This document shows positions 52,529 to 64,000 of a DNA stretch of 64,000 nucleotides, piece after piece. Both the position numbers and the translations under genes were made by a program. How positions within the stretch are numbered: the stretch's first letter is position 1; each line of letters starts with the position of its first letter. This DNA comes from Mesaphorura yosii (taxonomy: Eukaryota > Arthropoda > Collembola > Poduromorpha > Tullbergiidae): positions 1-64,000 of the forward strand of contig WIXG01000096.1 in assembly GCA_009869945.1 (NCBI GenBank), given 5' to 3'. The notes under the pieces were generated by a model. That model had not been told where the DNA came from and did no database searches. It saw nothing but the letters and a program-made list of their open reading frames with translations.

Positions 52529-55500
52529 ATGATGGTCGACAACGAATACGGTTCGTTCGGCAGCATTGGTGGTGGCAGTGATCGAAATGGAATTTCCAAA
52601 ATTCGTGATTTAATACGACGGCAAAGACAAGAATCGGACGGCGGTGGTGTGGACGATGGACTGGGCATAGTGGGAGATTTGGAATTCACATACAGTGACA
52701 CTGACACCTACACGAACGAAATTTCTGAACTTTACTCATACACTGAAGTAGGTGAATTCCGGAAGAATTTGATAGCCTACGAAACTCTGATGAAAAAGTG
52801 GAATTTCCCATTGCAATGGCAAAGACTTAGCCCTAAAAACAAATCGTCAACAATACAAAGACTCCTCAATCAGTTGGACCTGTCTAATAAAACTCAACGA
52901 AATGAAGCAACAAGAGCTCTGCTATATATCGCGCAGGTACGGCAACTCTTCACTGATAAATTGAGCATATATGCTTAATTCAGTACCTATGTTGATTGGC
53001 AGGGTTGCTGGGCAGAGGTCCAGTCAGAACAGGAGCAACAGCAATGGACCAGACAAAATGTCGCACTTTTATACCAAAACGGAGCTTTCAATGGTGTCAT
53101 CGATTTGCTGAGCTTAGAAATTGAGTAAGTGACTGAGCAAACGTTGGCATTCGTTGGTTGCTTGATATAAGTGTGACATAAATGCGTTGTACTTCAGATT
53201 TGGTCCAACGACGGTTCGGAAACCAGCAGTAAGCTTAGCGGATTCTGCAGATCTACGGGTAATTCTCAGCATTCTCTACACGATTGTCGATACAATGCGC
53301 ACCTCAAGTGAAGACGAGTCAGGAGAACTTCAGGAATTGCGTCCTACTTTCCAGGCACAATTAAGTGAGTACATCAGCATTTTAGCGTAAGTCAATGTTC
53401 CTAATTTCCTATTTTCGCATCGAAAGGTGAGCCAATGGATGACGAGCTCATTTCGATAAAATTGTTTAAAATGGTGACAAAATTTTGTGGAGGATCTGCT
53501 CCACACTTTCCCATCAAGAAGGTCCTGCTGCTGCTTTGGAAGGTGATTCTGCTGTCACTCGGAGACAGCAATGAGCTGAAGAGTAGAAAGAGTACGTTAT
53601 TTTTCTTAATAAATGAATGCTATGTTCCTGTTTCTAAGAATGTCCTTTGAATTTAGATAACTATCGTGAAATGGTTGGTCTACCTGGCCTAAAGGAAGAC
53701 ACGATCGATGTGTCCAAAAACATGAGGGCGTCCTCACCTCCAGCAAGTGCTTCGGACCGACTTGAAGAGATTAGAAATATACGACCGCTGCGGAGAGTAA
53801 GTAATTTCTTCAGCCTTCCCTAAGAGTGACTTTGATATTTTAAGCAAATTGACACTCTTAAATATGTGGTATCTCTTCTTCAGGGTCTAGTTAAACAAGG
53901 GAGTCTAGATGAAGCTGCTACACTCGATCTGGAAATGAGTGACCAATTAGACGATGAAATGAAGGAAATCGAAGAAAGAAGAGCGATGGAAGAGTCAGGA
54001 GAGTTGCCTCAGCCTCCTAGTCCTCGACCCATGACTCCCATACCAGCTAAAACGAAAGGTAGATTGCGGTCTACTTATCCTAATGACCTGCTCATTACTG
54101 GGATTACGTAATTTGTAGGACTTCCATGGGCTCCCAAAGTACGCCCAAAAGACTTGGACTCCTTCCTTGATTCTTCCCGTGTAAAATTCGTTGGCTTCCC
54201 AATTCAAGGTGATCGAGATACTCTGGCTGGTCTTCCACCACCAATTCACGAGGGTGTGAAAGTCTTGAAGCATGTCAGTATTCTCTACATTTTCAATAAA
54301 TATATAAGGGTTTGCCGGTTCAATGTTACACTCTGTTTCTACTGTAGCATGTGTATACGTCTCTTAACGATTGGCAAATTAACCGCGAAGAAGATCTTTG
54401 GAAATCTCCCCTGTCATTGGAAGAAAACGAGTTTGAACGCACAAGTAAAGAAAGTGAAACAGAGACTTTGTATGCAGCTGTTTTACCAAATCTTCCACAA
54501 TACGTCATCGCACTGCTGAAGATTCTACTGGCCGCTGCGCCTACCTCCAAAAGTAAAACTGAGTCAATAAATATTATGGCTGATGTCCTACCTGAAGAAA
54601 TGCCGTGAGTTTACTTAGTTGTCTGATTACCAACAAATGCTTCGTTGAGTCTTGATTCTGTATTCCAGGATGACGGTGGTCCAGTCAATGAAACTGGGAG
54701 TTGATGTCGCAAGACACAAGGAAATTATTGTCAAGGCTATTTCTGGCATCTTGCTCCTTCTCCTCAAGCACACAAAGCTAAATCATATTTATCAATTTGA
54801 ATTCATATCTCAGCATTTGGTGTTTGCCAATTGCATCCCTCTGGTCTTGAAGTTCTTCAACCAAAATATTACCGCGTACATCACCGCGAAGAATACGTAA
54901 GTCTGTTATTTAAACCTTGACTTAGGATCCCGCTTCAAATGCGTTGATAATTTAGGATTGTTTTAACGGACTTCCCGTCATGCGTTCTTGGAGACCCTCC
55001 TGAATTGACTCCAGAGAGCTTAGAACTGGGGGAGCCTCAGCCGTACTGCTGGCGAAATCTGTTTGCCTGCATAAATTTGCTCCGAATTCTGAATAAGCTG
55101 ACCAAGTGGAAACATTCTAGGATCATGGTATAACTACAAGCCACAGAGCAAAGTAGACAATTCATAATTGAGTATAATAATTGTATGTTTTTAATATCTG
55201 TACAGATGCTGGTCGTATTCAAATCAGCTCCAATTTTGAAACGGTCCCTTCGTGTCAAGCACCCAATTCTACAGTTGTACATTCTAAAACTGCTCAAAAT
55301 GCAAACCAAGTACTTGGGACGGCAATGGAGAAAAGCTAATATGAAGACCATGTCTGCCATTTACCAAAAAGTTAGACATCGGTTGACTGATGATTGGGCC
55401 TATGGAAATGGTATGTGCCAAATTGTCGACGTTTTTCGTAAATTCGTGGAGCTTGTTGATACAATACTATTGTATATCTAATTCCCAGATCTAGACGCAA

Positions 55501-55820
55501 GGCCGTGGGATTTCCAGGCTGAGGAATGCAGTCTACGCGCTGCGGTTGATCGATTTAACAATAGGAGATACGGTGACTCCGGGAAGGTATACCTAAACCA
55601 GCAACGCAGCACTTCTGCTTCAATGACAATCCTTTATTTTGCCATCCAGGTTCTGCCACCCGATTTTGAAATTGTTGACACCGACATACGTAGCGTGCTC
55701 GGGCGACCAATCCAGTTAACCCCCACCTTTAAGGAAAACTATGAGCAATGGCTTGAACAAGAAGTATTCAAAAATCCAATTGACTGGGACGAAATTATTA
55801 ACACAAACGGATACACCTAA
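52529..55820 (+). CDS. STRIP1: Striatin-interacting protein (STRIP1/2, FAM40 family)
   Basis: Core scaffold of the STRIPAK phosphatase/kinase complex, acting in the cytoplasm on Hippo signalling, cytoskeleton and endosome traffic. The 13 exons are 52529-52936, 53003-53124, 53198-53364, 53427-53591, 53657-53796, 53884-54058, 54119-54273, 54348-54604, 54669-54896, 54956-55127, 55206-55410, 55489-55586 and 55650-55820. They join in phase to 820 residues, close to the roughly 837 of human STRIP1. The N1221 domain (about 55-330) includes RKPAVSLADSADLR. A charged linker with SSPPASASD follows. The C-terminal DUF3402 region (about 395-800) includes GLPWAPKVRPKDL, LPQYVIALLKILLAAAPTSK, HLVFANCIPLVLKFFNQNI and KYLGRQWRKANMKTMSAIYQ. 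The twelve introns are all 59-87 bases. The start is the first of two adjacent ATGs; no earlier in-frame ATG precedes the conserved start. The fly ortholog is called Strip. Confidence 0.97.
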
Positions 55821-56153
55821 GATGGTTTCGAAATAATGCAAAATTTTGGTTGTAGCTACTTTCAATTGATTTTTTTGTGTATTTTTTTTAATAGTCATTT
55901 TTAATAGCTAAAATAGGAAGCAGAAAAATGTTTTGGTATTCCACAGAAGAAGTACCAATAGAGTCAATGCGGGTGCCCCTTCCCGGAATGTTTAAAGCTA
56001 GGCCATTTATACGATGCTTAGTCAATGGTTGGATATTACGCGAATGGAATAATGGTTGCGATGATGCAAATTCTCAGTTTTGGCAATAGATTACAAGCCA
56101 TGACAAACCGAATATACGTAATTCAAACCCATTTACGTAATGAAATTTTTAGT

Positions 56154-56159
56154 AATAAA
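56154..56159 (+). terminator. Poly(A) signal AATAAA for STRIP
   Basis: A canonical hexamer lies 334 bases after the STRIP stop codon on the same strand, with no nearer AATAAA seen. Confidence 0.55.
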
Positions 56160-56385
56160 TCGATTTTATGCAATTTGTTACTCTGTGTACACGTTTATTA
56201 ATCGTAATTAGGAAATAGGTCTTAGTTGGCTGATTTGCGTGTACATGGGAGCAGGATCACAAGACCCAATGTTTTCATGTCATGCGGTATTGTTGATGAC
56301 TCGCGACCTTTTCATCCCTGTTTGCAGAAAATATTATATTGTCGGGTCACGTTTGACCTAGCTCATAAGCCTGAATCATACGCAT

Positions 56386-56525
56386 GAGCTGTCATTTTGC
56401 TAGAAAATTAACGGCACGCCAACCAACGTGACTTGACGAAAGAAGGTCCAAAAATAAAAATAGGTGCAGCAATTTTGTAAGCTAAATAAATAACTCTCAA
56501 CGATAATTTTGATTATTTATGCTAC
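56386..56525 (+). repeat. Diverged dispersed repeat, copy A
   Basis: It starts GAGCTGTCATTTTG and shares ordered blocks with copy B at 61,707: CGGCACGCCA, ACGAA, AAAATA.AAAT.GGTG.AGC, an ATTAAAT/CTAAAT block and TTTGAT.ATTTATG. Orientation and spacing are the same in both. Similarity was judged by eye at roughly two thirds identity with small gaps. No coding content or terminal inverted repeats were seen. Confidence 0.6.
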
Positions 56526-58661
56526 TGTCTTCATCGAGTATCCACGCATTCAAGTTCGCCCATTGGAATGCTTGTATCTTAGTTCTTGTTTACTTCTTGA
56601 ACTCTGCCCCGTTGCTCATCCAATTCTTTTGAATTTTGAGTTAAACTGAACCGGTTTCTGACTTGATATGCATTGTTGATTATTGCATAATGTGACTAAC
56701 TCTTTGGCAATGATGACTAACTAAAATCTAACTTTGAAAGTAGATGAGCAAGTTTAAGGGTGAAACGCTGCAATGACGCATTTAAAGCCGATCAACTGGT
56801 AGCCGACCGCCGCGCAACTTGCAACCGATGAAACTTAAAATTTCGTTAAAACTAAATACCAGAAGCGACAGCAGCAAGAGCGGCAGGCTAAAGCGACTGT
56901 CTCGTTTTGTACCGAGTCAATTGCTTACTCACGAAACTGGTACTATGAGCATTCGATAAAGTTGCAATTTAATATTGAGAATTCAAGTGAAGTTTATGTT
57001 TATGAATTAGCACCTGTACAGAAAATTGGCGTCAAACTGAATCTGGAATTTTCTCTGAAAGTTTCTTTATTTTCTCTTCCTGCTTATGGCACATAGTCAC
57101 CCTAATCGTCTGCCAGTGTCCCCGGTAAAGTCGCTCAGTTGATGGGTTAATTTTTCGAAATCATAACCACGATATACGCTCTTTATGGGTTATGCGCTGT
57201 AGGTAAGAAAATGAATGTCATTGAATCCTAACGGAAAAATAATATGAATCGTAGGACGGAAAGCAAATGCACACTCTCACGTCATTATTGCACTTTATTC
57301 AGCGGAACGTGTGACGAATGGGGCACATCCCAACCAATTGTTAGTGTAATGACAGTGTGCGTCGTGGTGTTGTCCTCAATTATTGTGTGCGCATTGTTGT
57401 CGCTACGAAATTTTGCGTATTGTATTTACGTACGAGCTTGCCGTCATGAATCAAAAGCATCTTCCACGAATTTCTACGGCTGAGGCTAGCCTGGGTTTGA
57501 TGCACTGCAATTTATATGCGTGCATTTAGGACTCTGATTTCGAGTGAATCGTGAATAATTGCAAATTTGACCTTTTTTTGAACGTTGCAAATAGACATTC
57601 GTTGTTGTACTCGCATTCAAATTCTATCAGTTCTCGGCGTCCCAGTGGGACTCCGAAGCGACGTCCAGCATGTAAATTAATGAATCATGTCTGGCTTTGA
57701 AGTTTTGGGTACCAGCCCGGACAATGGATGTAAATTAAGGTCATCACGGACGGACCAAGTAAAAAAATGATCACCTCGAAATGACATTCCAGTACAACAT
57801 GCGTGGCATGGTCAGCCACAAATCACATGCAAGCTAAAAAAAAACTCGGACCTTTTCTGGACTACTCTGGACAGCCAAGCTTCTCTCTGCCTGCTAAATT
57901 GCGACGTGACGACAAAAAACTTCGAGAACAAAATTATAATTAAAGGTTGCAACTGCAAGGTACTTTTCTGTCGCCGTAGATAGCAGATACAGAAACAAGA
58001 GTACAACTGAAAAATGAATAAATGAATTGAGTCAGCAGCAGGCGTAGAGCACTGAATCAAACGAAGAATAAGGAAAAGCCAGCCAACTGAGACAAAAACA
58101 AAACCCCTGCTTATAAAAGCACCATTGATCATTCGTTCTTGTGTGCGCTTGCTATCCCACTTTTCTACAGGACAAGTTCAGCACTTGCAGCGGAACCACT
58201 TATTGCTTCGTGTTTGTCTCGTGCAGTTCATAATATACAAGTACAAGAGTTTCTCGAAAACTCGAACGTGCTACGACTACGCTGCTCAACTCGCAGTTTC
58301 TGCTTCGCTGGTAAATAAATACACGTTATTGTACTTTACCGTATTTAACGCAATTGTACCAATTTTTGTTGGAAAATTTGCGACTGCAGTTGCAAAAACC
58401 CATTTCCGCTTACAATTACCACCGTTTTAAGCTTAAGTTTTGCTTTTTGGTTCCTTTCCTTAGTTTTACGAAGGAGTCGCTCTAGTTTGGTTTGCTTCAA
58501 ACGAGGCAGGTAACTTTTCAACTTCGTCCATGTTGGATCTTCCATTCTGAATTGCCCTTCTGTTATGGCATAATTGCAGATTGACACTCTGGGTGTGGCT
58601 TCGTGAATTCTAATTTTGGTTGTGGTTTTGTACGCAAGTCAGTATTATTATCGCCAGCACC
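56526..58661. other. Upstream region of the icarapin-like gene
   Basis: This 2.1 kb stretch holds no recognisable gene. A TATAAAAG motif sits at 58,113-58,120, about 550 bases before the start codon. A TCAGT initiator-like pentamer lies at about 58,639-58,643, 20 bases before the ATG. Either could mark the promoter, and neither is decisive. The ORFs here lack family features. Confidence 0.4.
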
Positions 58662-60935
58662 ATGTTGATCAAAGTGACCACCGTCTTGTTGGTCTGCGCC
58701 TGCTTGACCACCGCTATTCCAGTCGGTAAGTACCGTTTTTACATGCGCTCAATGTTTGCACGTTCTGTAAGCAAGTGACACAGTGCATTGATTTTCGCAA
58801 TTGCGGATTGGTCATTGTGCCGGTGATTGTCATTCTGCCGTACGGATTGCGTTCAATAGGCTAAATCGGCATCTAAAAATTCATGAGATTTCTCTACATG
58901 TGTACATGTGGCATAATAGTCACACTTCGAGACTATGACAAGGCATATGAATATTGCGTGCTGCGTTTAGCCTCCTCACAAAAATCTATCGAAACTTTCC
59001 AAGAGTAGCGTGACTGAATTTATGACAATTAGCATGTTATTCAAAATCATAGCTCAACCTTGGCTCAGAGGAAGATTAAACCTGCACCGAGATTTGTTGA
59101 GACATGTATGTTTTGTCATTTCGTACGCAGTAAACATGCATGACACCGTCGCTCTAAATGTAAACACGAGTAATTTGCGCTAATTACGTTGAGTCGAGAT
59201 ACTTCAACAGCGCGAAAACGCTTCCAGATTCCAGGCCTCAGCGTTTCCAGGAGCCAGTCTAATTTCAGTTTCCAGAGGCGTAGGCCTGAGTCACAATATT
59301 TTATCAGCACTGCCTTCATTAAGCTGGCTTGCTCATTATTGTCTTACCCTTCCTCAATTTTGAGCATAGCGATTTTATTTAGTGACTCAGCCACCTGTAT
59401 CGCATCACACGATGACTGTTTACTTTCAAAATCAATGTCAAAAGTTTCTACTTGATTAGCATAAACCATTAACATTTCAACATCGTTGTGCATCGTTCAT
59501 TTTGACGATATGACTAGGTAAATGTTTCTGAGATGAGTTCTGCGTAGTCGTTGAAATGCAGATTATTTTTAGTATAGGCTTAATGAGCACTTCAATGCAC
59601 TTCATTAGAAGGTGGAAGTGGAAGCACCCGACATTAGCAAATTCCCCCTACTAAGGTAATGAGAAGAAAGCTAATTGCATCGTCTGTACTTAGAAGATGG
59701 AAATGGAAAATTGGAAAATGCAATCTTTTATGCCAAATGCTTAAATTGTTTAAACTTTGGAACCATAAAACTGAAAATGCGCGATGAACCTCAAACTCTG
59801 ACTTTTCTTAAATAATTGCAATTATGAAATAATTTCTAGAGAATGAAACCGCACGGAAACCAGTCGTGATTGACATTCCCGCTGGTCCACCACCAGAAGA
59901 ACCGTCAACCAAAACTGAACAAAAACCAGAAGTGTCAGTGACAAAGCAAGATGGAGACAAGCCGGTTGATTCCGATGTCGAAACCATTCCAACAGACTCG
60001 TCCAGCGATGAAGTTGGCGACTTCAAACCAACATTCGTCATTATCCGCACTCGTCCATTCTTTTCTTCCTCGTTCGGGCAGTCACCATTCTTCTCCTCAC
60101 CATTTGGGTCCGGTGGTGGTCTTTTCGGAAACTCACCCTTCTCATTCAATAACCCCATGAGACCCGCTAACAGGGACAGAGATCCAGCGAGCTCATCGAG
60201 TTCTGACAGCTCTGAGTCCGTTGTTCCCTTCGAAGGCCCTTTCAGCAGGCCATCCTACTTCAATGTTGATGGTTAGTTGACCAAGAATTAATAATCTCAT
60301 TTTTGCAACAAGATGTTTGTTAACTCAATTTTTTGGTGGCAGACTTAATGACTCGTCTTCAACAACAAATGTCGAGTTTGTGGGGAACACTTTTGAACCC
60401 GAACAATCGCCCAAGACCAGTCTCACCATTCCGACCATTCGCACAACCGTTTAATCCGTTCGACAGCAGCGCTGAGGAGTCCAAAAACAACACATCCTCG
60501 GAAGAAATCTTCAACATTGGTAAATTGCCAGCCAATTACACAAACTCCACTTCTGAGACTAAAGTGATTGATGGCAACGTTGTCCAAGTTAATCGTACAA
60601 TTCACAAGATTTCTTCTGGAAACAACACGCGTGGATTCTTCCAATTCCAGGTTTGTCAGTATTCATCGTCATCTCCAATGCATAAAAGGTTGCCCTCATT
60701 AACGCAAGTAAATTTGCAGGTTATTAATGTGAAACCACAAGCCACAACCACGACTGAGAAGGTCGGAGAAGCTGCCGACGTGCTTCCTGCTGCTGGTGAA
60801 GACTCGGAGAAAGAAAAGCCCGAAATAATTTCCAGCACTCCGTCAAAGCCGGCCCCAGCTGCACCAGAAGCTGATCCTACTTTGAATGAAGTTGATGAGA
60901 AGAAACCAGACGGTATTGATCACGGCCTTCTGTAA
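58662..60935 (+). CDS. Icarapin-like secreted glycoprotein
   Basis: Four exons, 58662-58725, 59840-60271, 60343-60650 and 60720-60935, join in phase to 339 residues. Residues 1-18 or so are a signal peptide (MLIKVTTVLLVCACLTTA). A Pro/Glu/Thr-rich acidic stretch follows, then an FVIIRTRPF motif and a Phe/Ser/Gly-rich segment (about 94-125). Next are a coiled stretch DLMTRLQQQMSSLWG and the family core near 237-251 (ETKVIDGNVVQVNRT), which continues across the last junction into FQFQ|VINVKPQ. Sequons occur at N23, N214, N230, N233, N249 and N259. Icarapin is known as a minor honeybee venom allergen, but close relatives are found in insects without venom and their physiological role is unknown, so no venom role is implied. 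The last intron (69 bases) has no stop in frame, and retaining it would add 23 residues. Intron 1 is 1.1 kb. Confidence 0.88.
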
Positions 60936-61527
60936 ACTGTGCTAAATGTGAAAGCGGCTCGGCACAGAAGACACCTGATACCACCTTATCTGCTATAAGA
61001 TTTTACTCAATAACTTTGATGAATTAATGAATATTAATTATAACAGCCAATATTTTAAACAATAATACCACACTGTAATAATAATAAGCAATGGATTTTA
61101 AATATGCGCCTTCGATTTTCTAAAAAAAATTCCTCGACTTAGTGTATAAACTCACGTCTTACGTGCGGAGAATCTTAGCACAATAATCTCGCTGGAATAG
61201 AATTTCGATACCATTAACTTGTACAACTCAAATGCGTCAATTGTAAGGCCATAGCCGAATCAGGATAAGCTAAGCTGATGCTAAAAGCCTACCATCTTAC
61301 TGCGTTGTTGGTTTGGTTATTTTAAGAAATAATTTAGCAATACACGTACCTCGGTAATTCCTGAAAGCAACGATGTGATTTTAAAATTGTATTACCAAAA
61401 GTTGCGACTTTACGCATTCATAGATTTTATGTTACTGATTCAGAAATCGAATAGAATTTGCCTTTTTAGTTTAAACGCGTTGCTGAAACTTAAATTCAAT
61501 CACCTTTGCTTTGAGATTGTGATTCTA

Positions 61528-61533
61528 AATAAA
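61528..61533 (+). terminator. Possible poly(A) signal for the icarapin-like gene
   Basis: AATAAA lies about 590 bases after the stop codon. I noted no canonical hexamer closer, so the 3' UTR is either long or uses a variant signal such as ATTAAT or AATAAT nearer the stop. Confidence 0.3.
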
Positions 61534-61706
61534 AGTAGCAAGTAATACTACAACATGTCCACATTGCTTTACTTTTTTCGAATAAGTTCTGTTTTGGGGA
61601 GCTCATCAGTATCTCTGATCGCATCTTAGCATTTTCTTGCAGTATATCCGCTGGCACTGCGATTCGAACTACTGGGCTCTGCGCTATAAAAATAGAACGG
61701 TCAAAC

Positions 61707-61830
61707 GAGCTGTCATATTGTTAACGAATTAGCGGCACGCCAGCAAATAACGAAGGCGGATATAAAAATACAAATGGGTGAAGCCATTTGCAAATTAAAT
61801 CCTAACACTAATTTGATGATTTATGTCAGC
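61707..61830 (+). repeat. Diverged dispersed repeat, copy B
   Basis: It starts GAGCTGTCATATTG and matches copy A at 56,386 in the same orientation through AGCGGCACGCCAGCAAATAA, ACGAAGGCGGATATAAAAAT, ACAAATGGGTGAAGCCATTT and TTTGATGATTTATG. Together the two copies bracket the icarapin-like gene. The element type is unknown; a short non-autonomous transposon is one option. Confidence 0.6.
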
Positions 61831-62050
61831 GTAATGAGCGAATGCCCACAATACCCGATTCCACTTCACATTGTCGCAAGTCAAATTTTACACATTTAAG
61901 CTGCTTTCTCATGCAAAAATTTGGAAACATTCATATGGTCGAAACAACATATATGCAATTTGTCGAAATTATAAAAGTCAACCATTCGACTGATTTCGTG
62001 GGCATCACAAAATTTATTCAATTCTGCTCCGATATGGAACAAGGAAGTGA

Positions 62051-62636
62051 TTTCAAGTATGTCAGCAGCGTGGGAAAAAGTGGGCCAAAAACGGGTACGA
62101 TTATACTCTAAATAAGACAGTCGGGGACACGGAGTACTGGATTTGCTCGGTGTGCGGAAAATGTGCTGTGACGCTTATCGCTACAGCGGGTGAAGTGAAA
62201 AGGGGTAAGAAAGGATGGGATGTGGACGTCGGGCAGCATTCAACGCACGCTCCAGACTATGTGAAGTGTTAGAATTGGCACCAGGTACAGCAAAGGAGAT
62301 GGCAGTTCAGGATCCAATCATGAAAACGGCTGACAGTTGGGGAGAACGACACAAAATCCTTCATTAAGTGACCAGCATTTACTTCCTACCGAGACAGTAT
62401 TCAAGGACTGTATCCGAAGGTACGAGAAGTCACAGTACCAATTCAGAGATCCCAAAATGCTAATGGATTTGACAATACCTACCTCTTACCATTTCACCCT
62501 GCGAGGAGACAAGTTTCTGCGCTTTAATTCCAATGACAGTATAAGAATGCTAATATTTACGAGTCAGAACGTCAGACATATGGCAATGAAATTGAAATAT
62601 GTAAAGAAAACTTCACAACTCCGGGTCTTGTAAGCA
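62051..62636 (+). pseudogene. Decayed FLYWCH/MULE-type transposase-like gene fragment
   Basis: Three overlapping frames in order give parts of one known architecture. Frame one (62051-62272) reads RGKKWAKNGYDYTLNKTVGD, then EYWICSVCGKC, then HSTHAPDYVKC. That is a FLYWCH zinc finger with its GY.Y, YW.C..C..C and H..H spacing. Frame two (62272-62367) holds AKEMAVQDPIMKTADSW. Frame three (62337-62636) holds LPTETVFKDCIRRYEKSQYQ, then IPTSYHFTLRGDKFLRFNSN and RMLIFTSQNVRHM. This is the linker that precedes the transposase core in Mutator-like elements. At least two frameshifts and several stops interrupt it, and the catalytic core (the usual DGTF motif onward) is missing. It is an old relic. Terminal inverted repeats were not found by eye. 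Confidence 0.75.
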
Positions 62637-64000
62637 ATTTCCGCAAAACACGCTTCATTAATTATTACATCAAGGCTATTGCGAGAAATCTCTGAACATT
62701 TATCAAATATTTTACACTTGTATTATTGACTTCATTGATTTTTAAAGAATACTGACGTGAATAAAGTTTCGACAATTTGAATGTAAGGATTCAACAATTT
62801 TGTTTCAATTTTTTTTCGACAATGCGAGTGATACCCAATACCAACGCCCGATCTTTGGATTCTACTTTGAAAACATTCTTTAGGGAAAAATAGCGTCGCG
62901 AATTGCCCGTGGCAATACAAGCTTCCATTTTAGCTGATAATTGTCCCTCATTCAACGGAAGATAGTGTTAAATTTCATTTTCACCAAGACTCTTGTATAG
63001 TTCCAGTTCCATTTGTCTGTGCTGATCAGGCTACTCTATTGTTAGTCAAAAATGACAATGATACAAGACTGTTACTCTCGAGTACGATTCTAAGGATTTT
63101 TCTACCAATATTATGATAGTATGAATGCACAACCTTTGGGTCAGAATCTTCTGCCTAATTGTCTAATGATCGGAAATATCTACACAGTTCCTAACAAGGA
63201 ATACCACATCCGGAATCGCCCTTTACTTTACTATTTGAACTAACGAACAGAATTTATATAAAAATATAAGAATCCTAATTTTCACAATCGACTGCATTGA
63301 CATGCCACGTAGCATAGCTTCCTATGATGTTTGGGCGTTCTCGACTTCAGTATCGTCCAGCTGAAAAGAAATTGCGACCAAAATTGCACCTAAATTAGCT
63401 TTGAGGTTTAAGAAGGGACACGACGTGCTCTAGCATGCGGTCTGGTTAAGCCAAATTTCTCTTTTCCACGGTCCAACGATCTTTCGCAAACATACTGTGT
63501 AGTCCAGAAGCAATGCAATATTCTCCGGGCATCATCTCGTCATAGCAGTGTCTGGGGAGGAGGAGAATTGCATTACAATGACGGAGAATTCGCATGAAGC
63601 GAATTAATCCTGCTGAGTTCTGCGCTAATTTGTTCGGACTCACACATCAGACATATCATTTACACTTTGGGCCGATTCCCGGAATCCAGCCACTCAGTCA
63701 TCAGACAAGGGTATTGACTTCATAGCATGCCACGCCACGGGATAATATGTGGCTAAGTTTACGACGACAAAATCTACAATCCACCAAAATACTGTGTACC
63801 AGGTCGTGAAAGTTTATCACACTCTTTCAATCTTTCCATACTGTCAAGGACAGCGTTCTAGCAACTTACCATATTGCGAATTATTTGGCAAAAAATGCAG
63901 GCGTTTTCAGACTCTTTGCTCAATATTCTTTCGTACGTATAGGCATTTGGTTGTACTATATGAATAACACGTTGTCGGTATCACACTAATATTTGCTTCG
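62637..64000. other. Right-hand end of window, no gene recognised
   Basis: This 1.36 kb AT-rich tail has short ORFs on both strands (63446-63643 -, 63749-63967 +) without family features or splice context. It may hold the decayed remainder of the transposon relic. Confidence 0.5.

Noticed and set aside
61650-61690. tRNA-like GATTCGAACTACTGGGCTC segment on the minus strand
   Set aside because: The T-loop-like heptamer is present, but the flanking stem bases do not pair and no A box, anticodon arm or acceptor stem is found nearby.
63749-63967. 72-codon plus-strand ORF near the transposon relic
   Set aside because: It vaguely recalls transposase-like wording in an adjacent frame, but no motif could be matched and the region is broken by stops.
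1-64000. CRISPR arrays, prophage, rRNA or bacterial operons
   Set aside because: The window is eukaryotic nuclear DNA with spliced genes. No direct-repeat/spacer array or rRNA sequence was seen.

Overview
This is a stretch of an animal nuclear genome, most likely a pancrustacean arthropod. It has spliced genes with GT-AG introns and canonical poly(A) signals. It encodes a laminin-receptor type (PS1-like) integrin alpha chain, and also an icarapin-like secreted protein, a family I know only from insects and related arthropods. I cannot resolve the species. The long non-coding stretches are AT-rich. There are no bacterial operons and no CRISPR array.

Layout. (1) From 430 to 37,493 the minus strand carries the first seven coding exons of an integrin alpha gene. 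Intron 1 is about 24.3 kb, exon 3 is a 24-base micro-exon, and the gene runs off the left edge. Inside intron 3 is a complete plus-strand gene for a four-pass membrane glycoprotein (10,222-11,136), and a minus-strand exon coding for a signal peptide (9,762-9,857). Intron 1 holds a coding-like ORF with its own poly(A) signal near 21.3-21.6 kb, and a few orphan ORFs of doubtful status. (2) From 39.4 to 50.0 kb are a two-exon single-zinc-finger gene (+) and a converging SSUH2 homologue (-). SSUH2 has two phase-compatible candidate first exons. (3) From 51.1 to 55.8 kb lie TMA7 (-) and STRIP1/2 (+), head to head and both complete. Their spliced lengths are 64 and 820 residues. (4) From 58.7 to 60.9 kb is the icarapin-like gene (+), flanked by two diverged direct copies of a repeat of about 120-140 bp. 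(5) From 62.05 to 62.64 kb is a frameshifted relic of a FLYWCH/MULE-type transposase gene.

The genes do not form one pathway. Integrin alpha is a cell-adhesion receptor, STRIP is a scaffold of the STRIPAK phosphatase/kinase complex, TMA7 is ribosome-associated, and SSUH2 is a cysteine-rich DnaJ-zinc-finger-like protein. The main structural contrast is between compact genes (STRIP, TMA7, the 3' part of SSUH2) with introns mostly of 59-250 bases, and the integrin and SSUH2 5' ends, whose multi-kilobase introns host other genes. All exon boundaries were placed by eye from reading-frame phase, splice consensus and remembered family conservation. No alignment was run.
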